A program made the translations under genes and the position numbers. From Paenibacillus sp. sptzw28 (GTDB lineage: Bacteria; Bacillota; Bacilli; Paenibacillales; Paenibacillaceae), in the NCBI RefSeq assembly GCF_019550795.1, contig NZ_CP080545.1, positions 2,623,501 through 2,687,500 on the forward strand: a stretch of 64,000 bases of DNA. The letters run 5' to 3'. Shown in pieces: positions 16,363 to 24,338 of this stretch (position 1 is its first letter; each line of letters starts with the position of its first letter). The notes beneath the pieces are model-generated. The model was not told the origin of the DNA, made no database searches, and saw only the letters and a list, made by a program, of their open reading frames with translations.

Positions 16363-16845
16363 GTGACGTACGATATTTCGAAACGCATACAACGGTTCGG
16401 CGAAGATATTGAAGAACATCAGCTCCGCTATCATAACAAGCGGGTCCTGGTTTCCAAGGAATTTACTTTTGACAGCGCGCACCACCTTCATTTATACGAG
16501 GGCAAATGCAAGAGCCTGCACGGACATACGTACAAGCTGCAGACGATTCTCTCCGGCAAAACGGATGCGCGGGGCATTACGATAGATTTTGCCGATATGA
16601 AGCGGATCGCCAAGGAGCGGATTCTTGATCAACTCGATCATCGTTATTTGAACGAAGCTTTGCCTCCGATGAACACTTCCGCCGAGAATATGGTCGTATG
16701 GATGTACGAACAGCTCGATGCGGCATTGCTTGAGGAGGGCCATTACCCGAATATTCGCATTGAAGAAATTCGTTTGTGGGAAACGCCGACCAGCTATGCG
16801 GCAGTCACAAGGTCGATGATGGAGGCGTATGACCATGAAGACTGA
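16363..16845 (+). CDS. queD: 6-carboxy-tetrahydropterin synthase QueD
   Basis: A 160-residue tunnelling-fold enzyme that turns dihydroneopterin triphosphate into 6-carboxy-5,6,7,8-tetrahydropterin, the second step toward queuosine. Zinc-binding His are H40 (FDSAHHLHLY), H53 and H55 (SLHGHTY), and the catalytic Cys is C49. The Asp-His region near DQLDHRYLNE and the Glu in IRIEEIRLWETPTSYA complete the active site. An N-terminal extension of about 30 residues precedes the core, which is longer than the usual 120-140 residues. The start is GTG at 16363. It heads a queD-queE-queC operon. Confidence 0.9.
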   Translation: MTYDISKRIQRFGEDIEEHQLRYHNKRVLVSKEFTFDSAHHLHLYEGKCKSLHGHTYKLQTILSGKTDARGITIDFADMKRIAKERILDQLDHRYLNEALPPMNTSAENMVVWMYEQLDAALLEEGHYPNIRIEEIRLWETPTSYAAVTRSMMEAYDHED

Positions 16846-17551
16846 CAATGAGCGGGAAAGCCGCGATCCGATGTCAATCCGGCTGCCAATGGTGGAGATA
16901 TTCGAAACGGTCGAGGGCGAAGGCACGCGTGCCGGGTTTCCGACCGTTTTTGTACGTTTATTCGGCTGTAATCTGCGCTGTGTCTGGTGCGATACGAAGT
17001 ACAGCTATCCGCCTGCGGAAGCGGAGTTTACGATGCAGATCGGAGATATCGTACGGCAGGTGGAAGAACAGTACCGTTCCGAGCATATTTGCCTGACAGG
17101 CGGGGAACCGCTTCTATACGGCGAGCGCTCGGCATCGCTTCTGAAGGCGCTCTGTGCGATCGACCGTGTGAAGGATGTGCATGTGGAGACGAACGGAGCG
17201 ATTGATCTGAAGCCTTTTCTCTCTGAAGTAGAGTCTGAGAAGGCGAGATATATAATGGATTATAAGCTGCCGGATTCCGGTGAGAACGAAGCCATGCTGC
17301 ATGGCAATTTCGCGCTGCTGCGAGCCCGGGACGAAGTTAAATTCGTCATTGCAAGCGATCGCGACTTCGATGCGGCGGTGGAAACGCTGCGCGCTTATCC
17401 GACCGCGGCACTGCCGCTTTTCAGTCCCGTGTGGGAGACGATGCCCCCGGCGCGGCTTGTCGAGAAGATGCTTGCCGGCGGTTTATCAGGAGTAAAGCTG
17501 AACATGCAGCTGCATAAAATCATTTGGGACCCGGCGAAGCGCGGTGTATAG
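16835..17551 (+). CDS. queE: 7-carboxy-7-deazaguanine synthase QueE (radical SAM)
   Basis: A 238-residue radical SAM enzyme producing 7-carboxy-7-deazaguanine from 6-carboxy-tetrahydropterin. The cluster-binding CxxxCxxC is in FGCNLRCVWCD (C45, C49, C52), preceded by the substrate-binding EIFETVEGEGTRAGFPTVFV; CLTGGEPLLY is the GGE motif that binds SAM. I prefer ATG 16835, 9 nt after GGAGG, over ATG 16829, which is only 3 nt from it. The gene overlaps queD by 11 nt. The enzyme likely acts as a dimer in the cytoplasm. Confidence 0.92.
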   Translation: MKTDNERESRDPMSIRLPMVEIFETVEGEGTRAGFPTVFVRLFGCNLRCVWCDTKYSYPPAEAEFTMQIGDIVRQVEEQYRSEHICLTGGEPLLYGERSASLLKALCAIDRVKDVHVETNGAIDLKPFLSEVESEKARYIMDYKLPDSGENEAMLHGNFALLRARDEVKFVIASDRDFDAAVETLRAYPTAALPLFSPVWETMPPARLVEKMLAGGLSGVKLNMQLHKIIWDPAKRGV

Positions 17552-17567
17552 GAAAGGAGTTTCATCA

Positions 17568-18275
17568 ATGAACGGTACGACAAAGAAAGCGGTCATTATA
17601 TTAAGCGGCGGATTAGACAGCACGACATGTATGGGTTATGCGAGGGAAGAAGGGTTCGAGCTGTACCCGATTACCTTCGACTATGGTCAGCGGCACCGGA
17701 TTGAGCTGAATAACGCGAGAAGCGTAGCGGAGCATTATGGTGTCCTAGACCGGCTAAAGCTGATTGAGCTTGGCTTTTTACGCGACTTCGGAGGCAGCGC
17801 GCTTACCGATGATTCTATTGACGTTCCGCTGACTGGCGAATTGCCTGAGGTAGAGCAGGTAGGTGAAATTCCGGTTACTTACGTTCCTGGGAGGAATCTG
17901 CTCTTCCTCTCGATCGCTACTTCCTATGCGGAAGCGGTAGGAGCGGAAGCGATTTACATCGGTGTGAACGCACTTGATTACAGCGGATACCCGGACTGCC
18001 GTCCGGAGTTCATCGCCAAAGTCGAAGAGGTGATTGCGACCGCAACGAAGGTCGGGGTTGAAGGGAAGCCGATTACTATTGAGACTCCGCTCATAAGATT
18101 AACGAAGGCGGATATTATCCGCGAGGGGACGAGAATGAAAGTACCTTACCGCCTGACAACCTCTTGTTATAACGGCGAAGCTGAAGCCTGCGGAGAATGC
18201 GACAGCTGCCGCTTGCGGCTTAAAGGATTTGCCGAGGCGGGTCTGGAAGATCCGATTGCTTATAAGAGAAAATAA
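17568..18275 (+). CDS. queC: 7-cyano-7-deazaguanine synthase QueC
   Basis: A 235-residue ATP-dependent enzyme converting 7-carboxy-7-deazaguanine and ammonia to preQ0. The PP-loop SGGLDSTTC is at residues 13-21, YGQRHRIELNNA follows, and the C-terminal zinc site is CYNGEAEACGECDSCRLR. The ATG at 17568 follows AAAGGAG. queC closes the operon and a terminator follows. queF, needed to reduce preQ0 to preQ1, is not in the window; a GTP cyclohydrolase is also absent here. Confidence 0.93.
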   Translation: MNGTTKKAVIILSGGLDSTTCMGYAREEGFELYPITFDYGQRHRIELNNARSVAEHYGVLDRLKLIELGFLRDFGGSALTDDSIDVPLTGELPEVEQVGEIPVTYVPGRNLLFLSIATSYAEAVGAEAIYIGVNALDYSGYPDCRPEFIAKVEEVIATATKVGVEGKPITIETPLIRLTKADIIREGTRMKVPYRLTTSCYNGEAEACGECDSCRLRLKGFAEAGLEDPIAYKRK

Positions 18276-18278
18276 TAT

Positions 18279-18324
18279 AAAGCTGCTCTCCCGTATTTAG
18301 TTCCGGCGGTGAGCAGCTTTTTTT
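18279..18324 (+). terminator. Rho-independent terminator after queC
   Basis: AAAGCTGCTC and GAGCAGCTTT form a 10-bp stem with a 22-nt loop, ending in a T run. Because the stem ends in A/T tracts it may also act on the leftward gene that ends at 18350. Confidence 0.85.
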
Positions 18325-18349
18325 AATGGAAGGAACGATAATCGAATAT

Positions 18350-19552
18350 CTAGGACTGTATATTCTTTTTAGAGGAGCCGTCGCCACCGCGTGAGCGGCT
18401 GCGCTGCATGGATTGATGCAGGGTCACTTTATTTTTTCCGGATATTTTGGATTGGTACATGGCTTCGTCAGCTTGTTTGACGACCTCCTCGACTCCCGAC
18501 CCTTCTCTTGAAATGCTTACGCCGACGCTGATCGTTACAGGGCTCTCCTTCTCTACGCGGCTTCGTATCGTTTCGGCCACTTCCTCGGCCTTCACCCCGG
18601 GAGCGGCCACAAGCCCGAGAAGCTCTTCGCCTCCGTAACGTCCGGCACTGCCAATACCGGAGGTTTCTTCTCTAATGATATCGGCAATCTGCTTAAGCAC
18701 GCCGTCAGCTTTATGGTGGCCCTGTGTATCGTTAAGCTTCTTGAAATTATCGATATCGCAGAAGATAATCGCAATTCGTTTCGTTTCCCGAAGCATTTGC
18801 TCGGCTTTCTTATTGAAATAACGGCGGTTATATAAGCTCGTCAGCCCGTCCGTGATAGACGATTGGAACGTCATCAGCAGCCGCTCCAGCACCCAGTCGA
18901 ACAGGAGCAGGAATAACAGCGTATAATAGATGACAGGCAGCAGATTGCCCAAGATAACAAGCATCGGGACGCTGTTGTGAAAGACATAATTATCGGCAAG
19001 GTCGGAGAGCTGATATAAAAAATAAACGATCAGGCTCGCAGAGTAACTCAGGCGCTGCTGAATGCCGCGGGAATTAAGCAGGATAGCCAAATTCAGCACC
19101 AGCCCGTAGAAATCCAAAGCGAGAATCGGCAGCCCGTTCTCATCCACGGCATGGTTCATCATGTCCGGCGTCAGTGTAATCTGTCCCGCCGTAACGGCGA
19201 TAAGTCCGGCAATCATGAACAGAAACGGCATGCCTTTGAGCCGGGATGACGGCTGAGTATACAATTTCATGAAAACAAAGTTTATAATAATAAATGAAAG
19301 AAGTCCCGTTACCGGATAAGTCAAATGCAAATATGGCGATCGCGATAATCCCGGGAAGGAGAGACTGACAAGCGCCGCTTGTTGTAAAATGACGATAGGG
19401 AGCGCGATTATAAGTAAGCGGTGCGTTTTGTTTCTTCGGTAGCTTTTATACAGCCGGATGGAAACAAACAGCATAAGGACGAGAATCGTCATCACGCAAG
19501 CGGAAGCGAAAGTTTGCCCGGTTGAGCCGGCGAGCCATTGGATTATCGTCAT
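18350..19552 (-). CDS. Membrane diguanylate cyclase (GGDEF domain)
   Basis: A 400-residue protein with seven or eight N-terminal membrane helices (about 1-215) and a C-terminal GGDEF domain (about 225-385) expected to make c-di-GMP from two GTP. Visible parts are SSITDGLTSLYNRRYFNK, IIFCDIDNFKKLNDTQGHHK (Mg-binding Asp) and the A-site RYGGEELLGLV. The A-site reads GGEEL instead of GGDEF/GGEEF; Leu in the last place is uncommon and activity may be reduced. No RxxD inhibitory site is seen five residues upstream. Start ATG after AGGTGG on the minus strand. It is a lone gene between two rightward transcripts. Confidence 0.88.
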   Translation of the reverse strand: MTIIQWLAGSTGQTFASACVMTILVLMLFVSIRLYKSYRRNKTHRLLIIALPIVILQQAALVSLSFPGLSRSPYLHLTYPVTGLLSFIIINFVFMKLYTQPSSRLKGMPFLFMIAGLIAVTAGQITLTPDMMNHAVDENGLPILALDFYGLVLNLAILLNSRGIQQRLSYSASLIVYFLYQLSDLADNYVFHNSVPMLVILGNLLPVIYYTLLFLLLFDWVLERLLMTFQSSITDGLTSLYNRRYFNKKAEQMLRETKRIAIIFCDIDNFKKLNDTQGHHKADGVLKQIADIIREETSGIGSAGRYGGEELLGLVAAPGVKAEEVAETIRSRVEKESPVTISVGVSISREGSGVEEVVKQADEAMYQSKISGKNKVTLHQSMQRSRSRGGDGSSKKNIQS

Positions 19553-19617
19553 GTTTTAACCACCTGGATGAGAGTGTCATTTTACTTGGTAAGGTTTCAA
19601 TGCCTCTAGAGAGCAGC

Positions 19618-19647
19618 TTTACAGAAACATACGTTCTAGTATATCAT
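19618..19647 (+). promoter_or_regulatory. Sigma-A-like promoter for the glycosyltransferase gene
   Basis: TTTACA at 19618-19623 and TATCAT at 19642-19647 with an 18-nt spacer, about 57 nt before the GT4 start. Confidence 0.5.
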
Positions 19648-19703
19648 GTTTTTGGCAGGTCGAAAAGAAGAGTCAGAAGCGTGTTTGCCGAGGAGGGCAG
19701 GAC

Positions 19704-20846
19704 ATGAATATATTGCAAGCTTTGTTTTTTCCGCCGGAACAGCCGGGCGGGGTGTCCTCTATGATTCCTTATGTACAGGAGAGATTTAATAGAATCGGTT
19801 GGCACATGGAACTATTTTCCTTGCCCAAGCGTGTCCGGGGAAAAGGTCAGGAAGAGGTGACCTTTGACACATTTGACGTTCGGTTATATGAAGGAAACCC
19901 GGTTGTCGATAAATATTTGCAAACATATCGCGATTATGTGTGGTGGACAAAGCTGCGTATCAACAAAACGTACGATCTGATTCACGCGCACCACCCGATC
20001 GCAGCGCTTGTTATGAAGCGGCTTTATCCGGATACCCCGCTTATTATGACCATTCATTCAAGCTATGAGCGGGAGCTCATGCTGAATGGCAGAATTGCCG
20101 AAGACGGGCTCGAGCACCGCTTCCTTACGTCTGTATATGGCGAGCTGGAAGCCAAAGCGGACCGTCTCTTGACGGTCTCGGAGTCCTTTCGGCAGTATAT
20201 GAGCCCTTATGTGAAGAAGGCAGACGCGATTCAGGTAATCCCGAACGGGTTCGATGAGAAACGCTTCAAGCCCATCTCGCATGAGAATGAAGTTGTACAG
20301 CTGATCACCGTTTGCCGCCTTGTCCCAGCGAAAGGGCTTGATATACTGCTGCATGCATGTGCGGAATTAAATGCGCGCGGCCATACGTTCGTGCTTCATA
20401 TCATCGGAGACGGACCGATTCGTCAGGAGCTTGAGCAGCTTGCGCTTCAGTTGAACTTATATGATGATATCATTTTCTACGGTTACATGCTCCATCCCGA
20501 GGAATTTATGCCGTTCTTCGATGTATTCGTACTGCCGTCGCGTGCCGAGGCGTTCGGATCGGTGTTTGCCGAAGCGGCCTTATGCTGGCTTGCATTAGTC
20601 GGAACGAATGTCGGCGGTATCGCGGAGCAGATCGATGACGGAGTTAACGGTTTGTTGGTGCCTTCGGAGGATCCGGCGGCGCTATGCGACGCTTTGGAGA
20701 AAGTTGTAACGGATCCGAGCTTCCGGTACAATCTCGCACGGGCTGCATGGAATAAGGCAAAGAAAGTATATTCTCTGCAGCGGGTTATCGCTCAGCTGAA
20801 GCAGGTTTATACCGAAACTAATCCGGCAGCGCAGGAGTCGCCGTGA
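19704..20846 (+). CDS. Glycosyltransferase family 4 protein
   Basis: A 380-residue GT-B-fold retaining glycosyltransferase. The N-terminal domain starts MNILQALFFPPEQPGGVSSM (glycine-rich acceptor loop) and includes YDLIHAHHPIAALVMKRLY. The C-terminal donor domain contains VIPNGFDEKRF, ITVCRLVPAKGLDILLHA, IIGDGPIRQELE, and the E-x7-E catalytic region in PSRAEAFGSVFAEAALCW. It probably transfers a sugar from a nucleotide-sugar to a lipid or surface glycan. Start after GAGGAGGG. Followed by 270 nt containing a tandem repeat, then sbcD-like. Confidence 0.88.
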   Translation: MNILQALFFPPEQPGGVSSMIPYVQERFNRIGWHMELFSLPKRVRGKGQEEVTFDTFDVRLYEGNPVVDKYLQTYRDYVWWTKLRINKTYDLIHAHHPIAALVMKRLYPDTPLIMTIHSSYERELMLNGRIAEDGLEHRFLTSVYGELEAKADRLLTVSESFRQYMSPYVKKADAIQVIPNGFDEKRFKPISHENEVVQLITVCRLVPAKGLDILLHACAELNARGHTFVLHIIGDGPIRQELEQLALQLNLYDDIIFYGYMLHPEEFMPFFDVFVLPSRAEAFGSVFAEAALCWLALVGTNVGGIAEQIDDGVNGLLVPSEDPAALCDALEKVVTDPSFRYNLARAAWNKAKKVYSLQRVIAQLKQVYTETNPAAQESP

Positions 20847-20866
20847 AGAATGCTTCAGAAATGCCG

Positions 20867-21101
20867 GTATTTTTCTTGCGAAAAATTATGGTTATGCTTC
20901 CGAGGTGAGTTATTCGTTAATTCGGAGAAGCTTACCGGAGAAGATCACGAATAACTCAGCATTGGCTTTCGAAGTATTTTTCTGGCGAAAAATTATGGTT
21001 ATGCTTCCGAGGTGAGTTATTCGTTAATTCGGAGAAGCTTACCGGAGAAGATCACGAATAACTCAGCATTGGCTTTCGAAGTATTTTTCTGGCGAAAAAT
21101 T
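20867..21101 (+). repeat. 107-bp tandem direct repeat with internal palindrome (2.2 copies)
   Basis: Copy 1 spans 20867-20973 and copy 2 20974-21080, with one difference (T/G in TTCTTGCG versus TTCTGGCG). A third, 21-nt partial copy runs 21081-21101 and ends at the ribosome site of the next gene. Each full copy holds the perfect 12-bp inverted repeat TGAGTTATTCGT/ACGAATAACTCA (20906-20917 with 20947-20958, and 21013-21024 with 21054-21065), around a 29-nt loop that itself contains GGAGAAG twice. No T tract follows, so these are not ordinary terminators. Confidence 0.95.
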
Positions 21102-21115
21102 TTAGGAGGAAAAAA

Positions 21116-22450
21116 ATGAGCGTCCCGTTTCGCTTTATTCATGCAGCGGATCTGCATGTAGACAGTCCGTTCCGGGGGCTTACGGATACGCCTGCATATG
21201 TGCGAGATGCGCTTATGTCTTCGACCTTTGACGCGGTCAGCCGGCTGGTGGAAACCGCTATTAACATGAAAGTGGATTTTGTCGTTATTGCCGGAGATTT
21301 ATATGATTCCTCCGACCGGTCGCTGCGCGCTCAGCTTGCGCTGCAGCGGGAATGGCAGCAGCTGCACGCCCATGGTGTGCAGTTGTTTGTTATTCACGGC
21401 AATCACGATCATTTATCAGGGAGCCGGGCGAATTTGTCGTGGCCGGAGTCCGTGGTTACTTTTGGCGCTGAGCAGGTAGAAAGTATGCCCGCTTACCGGA
21501 GAGACGGCGAGCTTGCGGCTTACGTTTACGGACTATCTTACGGCGCGCGTGCGATAACGGACAATATAGCGGCCAAATATAAACCGAAACCGGACGGGCC
21601 ATACCATATTGCGCTGCTTCACGCAAATGTGGACGGAGACCCCTCATACGACCCGTACGCTCCATGCACGCTGACGGAGCTGGCCTCAGCAGGGTTTGAT
21701 TATTGGGCGCTTGGACATATCCACAACCGGACTGTACTGCATACATATCCGCATGTGGTCTATCCGGGCAATACTCAGGGCAGACATTCACGCGAAACCG
21801 GCGCGAAGGGCTGCTATGTGGTTGACGTAAAACCGTCCAAGGCAACTGAGCTTACCTTTGTTCCCCTTGATACAGTAAGGTGGGAAGCAGCGGACGTCCC
21901 TATCGGAGGTCTTGAGTCCGAGCAGGAGCTGATCGATTCGATGGAAGCGGCGGCGCTGGCTGTACTCTCGGGCACCAGCGGCAGACCGGCGATGGTGAAA
22001 ATACGGCTGGAAGGCAGAGGCCGGCTGCACGGCAAGCTTACGGATGCCGCAGTTGTCCGGGAGCTGCTGGAAGGCGTGCGGGAACGGCTCAATCACGTTT
22101 CTTGGCGCGCCGAGTCGGAAGGGCGTCAGTGGTGCTGGATTTATGCGGTTGAAACGATGACAGGCGCCGAGCTTGATCTGCGCATGATTGCCTCTGAGGA
22201 CAGCTTCTCGGGCGAGCTTATCCGCGGCAGCGAAATTATGGAAAGCGACGAGTCGCTGCGGCTGCAATTGATGGAGGAAGCGATGGCGCCTCTTCTGACA
22301 AATCCGCGCATGCGGAGCATAATTAAATTACATATGGACCAGTACTCGCTGTCCTGGCTTGAGCAGGCGCGGGAGCTCGCCGCCGGTCTGCTGACGGAAG
22401 AGATGGAAATATCCGCCGGCAAACAGAATACCGGAGAGGGAGAGACATAA
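21116..22450 (+). CDS. DNA repair exonuclease, SbcD/YhaO-like
   Basis: A 444-residue calcineurin-fold nuclease. The metal-binding motifs are in order: IHAADLHVDSPFRG (D, H), VIAGDLYDSSDRS (D), IHGNHDHLSG (N-H-D), LLHANVDGD and LGHIHNRTV (H-x-H). The protein has the extended C-terminal half of YhaO, which works with YhaN as an SbcCD/Mre11-Rad50-like complex trimming DNA ends. The start is ATG after TTAGGAGG. The partner ATPase begins 1 nt after its stop, so the two are one operon. Function on DNA is a family inference. Confidence 0.87.
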   Translation: MSVPFRFIHAADLHVDSPFRGLTDTPAYVRDALMSSTFDAVSRLVETAINMKVDFVVIAGDLYDSSDRSLRAQLALQREWQQLHAHGVQLFVIHGNHDHLSGSRANLSWPESVVTFGAEQVESMPAYRRDGELAAYVYGLSYGARAITDNIAAKYKPKPDGPYHIALLHANVDGDPSYDPYAPCTLTELASAGFDYWALGHIHNRTVLHTYPHVVYPGNTQGRHSRETGAKGCYVVDVKPSKATELTFVPLDTVRWEAADVPIGGLESEQELIDSMEAAALAVLSGTSGRPAMVKIRLEGRGRLHGKLTDAAVVRELLEGVRERLNHVSWRAESEGRQWCWIYAVETMTGAELDLRMIASEDSFSGELIRGSEIMESDESLRLQLMEEAMAPLLTNPRMRSIIKLHMDQYSLSWLEQARELAAGLLTEEMEISAGKQNTGEGET

Positions 22451-22451
22451 C

Positions 22452-24338
22452 GTGAGATTGATTGGGCTGCATGTGGACGGCTTCGGCAAGCTGAGTGATT
22501 TTCGGTGCAGCTTTGATGCGCCGATTACTGTCATTTACGGTCGGAATGAGGCTGGAAAAAGCACGACTTTAAGCTTTATACGAACTATGCTGTACGGTTT
22601 TGCGACCCGGGCCAATCCTTCGGAGCGGCTGGAGCCTGCTGCAAGCGGACGACACGGCGGGCGGTTGTTCTTTCGCGGCTCTGAAGGCGAATCGTATGTA
22701 CTGGAACGTTATGCAAACGCGCCGGGTAGGGTGATCGTGCGTCCATTTTTCGGAGCCCATGAGGCAGCTGGAACCGATAGCCGGCTTGAATACTCGTCCT
22801 CGACAGAGACGCTTCCACAGACGGCCTGGGAACAAAGATTTCTTGGAGGCGTGAGCGAGAGGGTGTTTCGGCAGCTTTTTGCAATTACGCTTACCGAGCT
22901 GCAGGCGATCGGAATGCTGGAAGGGGATGAGCTGGGTAAACAGCTTTACCACGCCGGATGGGGCGGAGGCGCGGCAATCGCCAGGACGGAGAAGCAGCTA
23001 GGGAGCAGCCTTGACGATCTGTTTCGGCCGAGGGGGAGCAACCAGCAAATTAACCGGCTGCTTAAATCTCTCGAGAAAACGGAGACGGAGCTGCGCGGAC
23101 TGGAAGACGGAATCAGTAAATACAATGAACTGACTCAGGCGCTCTCAGCTACCGAATCTCAGCTGCAGGAGGCGGAAGGGCGGCTTCCCGGGCTTCGCGA
23201 GAGTGCGATGCTGCTTGCACGCGCCTGTGACAATTGGCCGCTTTGGGTTGAGCGGCTTGCTATGATGAAGGAGAAAGAAACCCTTGCAATGGCGGCACGG
23301 CTTCCGGCGGATATTCGTGTGAGATGGGACCTGCACACTGCTGATCGGGAGAGGCTGCAGGGAGAGCTTCAAGGCTTACGGCTGTCGATAGAAAGCATCG
23401 AACGGGAAATCGCCTTACTTTCTTATGATGATAAGGTTATAGCGCGTGCCGATGAAATTGAAACGCTTCTAATGTCCGTTGATCGGATAAGCTCTATTCG
23501 GCTTGAACGCAAGGAAATGGAGGCTGAGCTTCGCGAGCACAACGATGCCCTTGCACGTCTGACGATGCGCATTTCGCCGGATTGGACGGAAGAGCAGCTT
23601 CGCTCGCTGCGTGTAACCGTTGCCGATCGCGAAACGGTTCGAGAGACAAGGGCTGCAATGCTGGAGGCGGACAGAGGGCTTGAACGCGCTGAAGCGGAGC
23701 TTCGCAAGGTTCGCGAGCAGGCAAGCGAGACGGCGGCGCAGATTGCGGAGCTTGAGGCCGCAGCCGGAACGGTCGACAGCCGTTGGAATGGTGATGAGTC
23801 GGTGCGGCCGGCTAGCGCGCAAGAAGACGACCGCCGAGCGGCGGCGGAACGGCTGGAGCTGCTGCCGGAGACGCCTGAGGCGCTGCGGCTCGCCGCGCGG
23901 GCATTCGAGGACGCCTGGCGGGAGCTTGAGCTTGAGCGGCTGCGTACCGAGCGCGATACGCCGCCGCAGACGGCAGTTGTCGATAGCGGCTCAGAGTCGG
24001 CGAACCGACGAGGCCGCGCCGCGCTGTGGTTGGCCGCGGGAGCAATGGCCGCGGCAGCGGTATTGCTTGGCGCGGCCGGCTGGCGCACTGCAGCGGTCGC
24101 TGCCGGCGCAGCCGCAGCGGCGCTAGCCGCGCCGGCGCTGCTGTCGCGCCTGCGCCGGCGCGCAGCGCGACCGGCTGCGCCGGGGCCGGCGGCGCAATCG
24201 CCGGCCGGCGCGGCCAGCCGCCGCGCAGCGCAGCCGGCGCTGAAGCGGCCGCAGCCGCGGCAGCGCGGCTTGCCGCCGCCGAGCGCCGCGTCGCGGCTGC
24301 GCTTAGCGCGCTTGTGCGCGAGCCGGAGGCGGCGCTAG
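22452..24338 (+). CDS. YhaN/SbcC-like ATPase, N-terminal part (frame-disrupted)
   Basis: The first part of a Rad50/SbcC-type ATPase. It begins LIGLHVDGFGKLSDFRCSF and has the Walker A motif YGRNEAGKSTTL near residues 34-45, then ELQAIGMLEGDELGKQLYHA and long coiled-coil stretches. Near residue 520 it has two Ala-rich membrane-like segments (WLAAGAMAAAAVLLGAAGW, then AAVAAGAAAAALAAPALL), as in YhaN. Beyond about 24180 the reading becomes Arg/Pro-rich nonsense until a stop at 24338. The other frame resumes a coiled-coil protein, so 22452-25912 was one gene of about 1150 codons. Start GTG, 1 nt after the yhaO-like gene. Confidence 0.75.
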   Translation: MRLIGLHVDGFGKLSDFRCSFDAPITVIYGRNEAGKSTTLSFIRTMLYGFATRANPSERLEPAASGRHGGRLFFRGSEGESYVLERYANAPGRVIVRPFFGAHEAAGTDSRLEYSSSTETLPQTAWEQRFLGGVSERVFRQLFAITLTELQAIGMLEGDELGKQLYHAGWGGGAAIARTEKQLGSSLDDLFRPRGSNQQINRLLKSLEKTETELRGLEDGISKYNELTQALSATESQLQEAEGRLPGLRESAMLLARACDNWPLWVERLAMMKEKETLAMAARLPADIRVRWDLHTADRERLQGELQGLRLSIESIEREIALLSYDDKVIARADEIETLLMSVDRISSIRLERKEMEAELREHNDALARLTMRISPDWTEEQLRSLRVTVADRETVRETRAAMLEADRGLERAEAELRKVREQASETAAQIAELEAAAGTVDSRWNGDESVRPASAQEDDRRAAAERLELLPETPEALRLAARAFEDAWRELELERLRTERDTPPQTAVVDSGSESANRRGRAALWLAAGAMAAAAVLLGAAGWRTAAVAAGAAAAALAAPALLSRLRRRAARPAAPGPAAQSPAGAASRRAAQPALKRPQPRQRGLPPPSAASRLRLARLCASRRRR

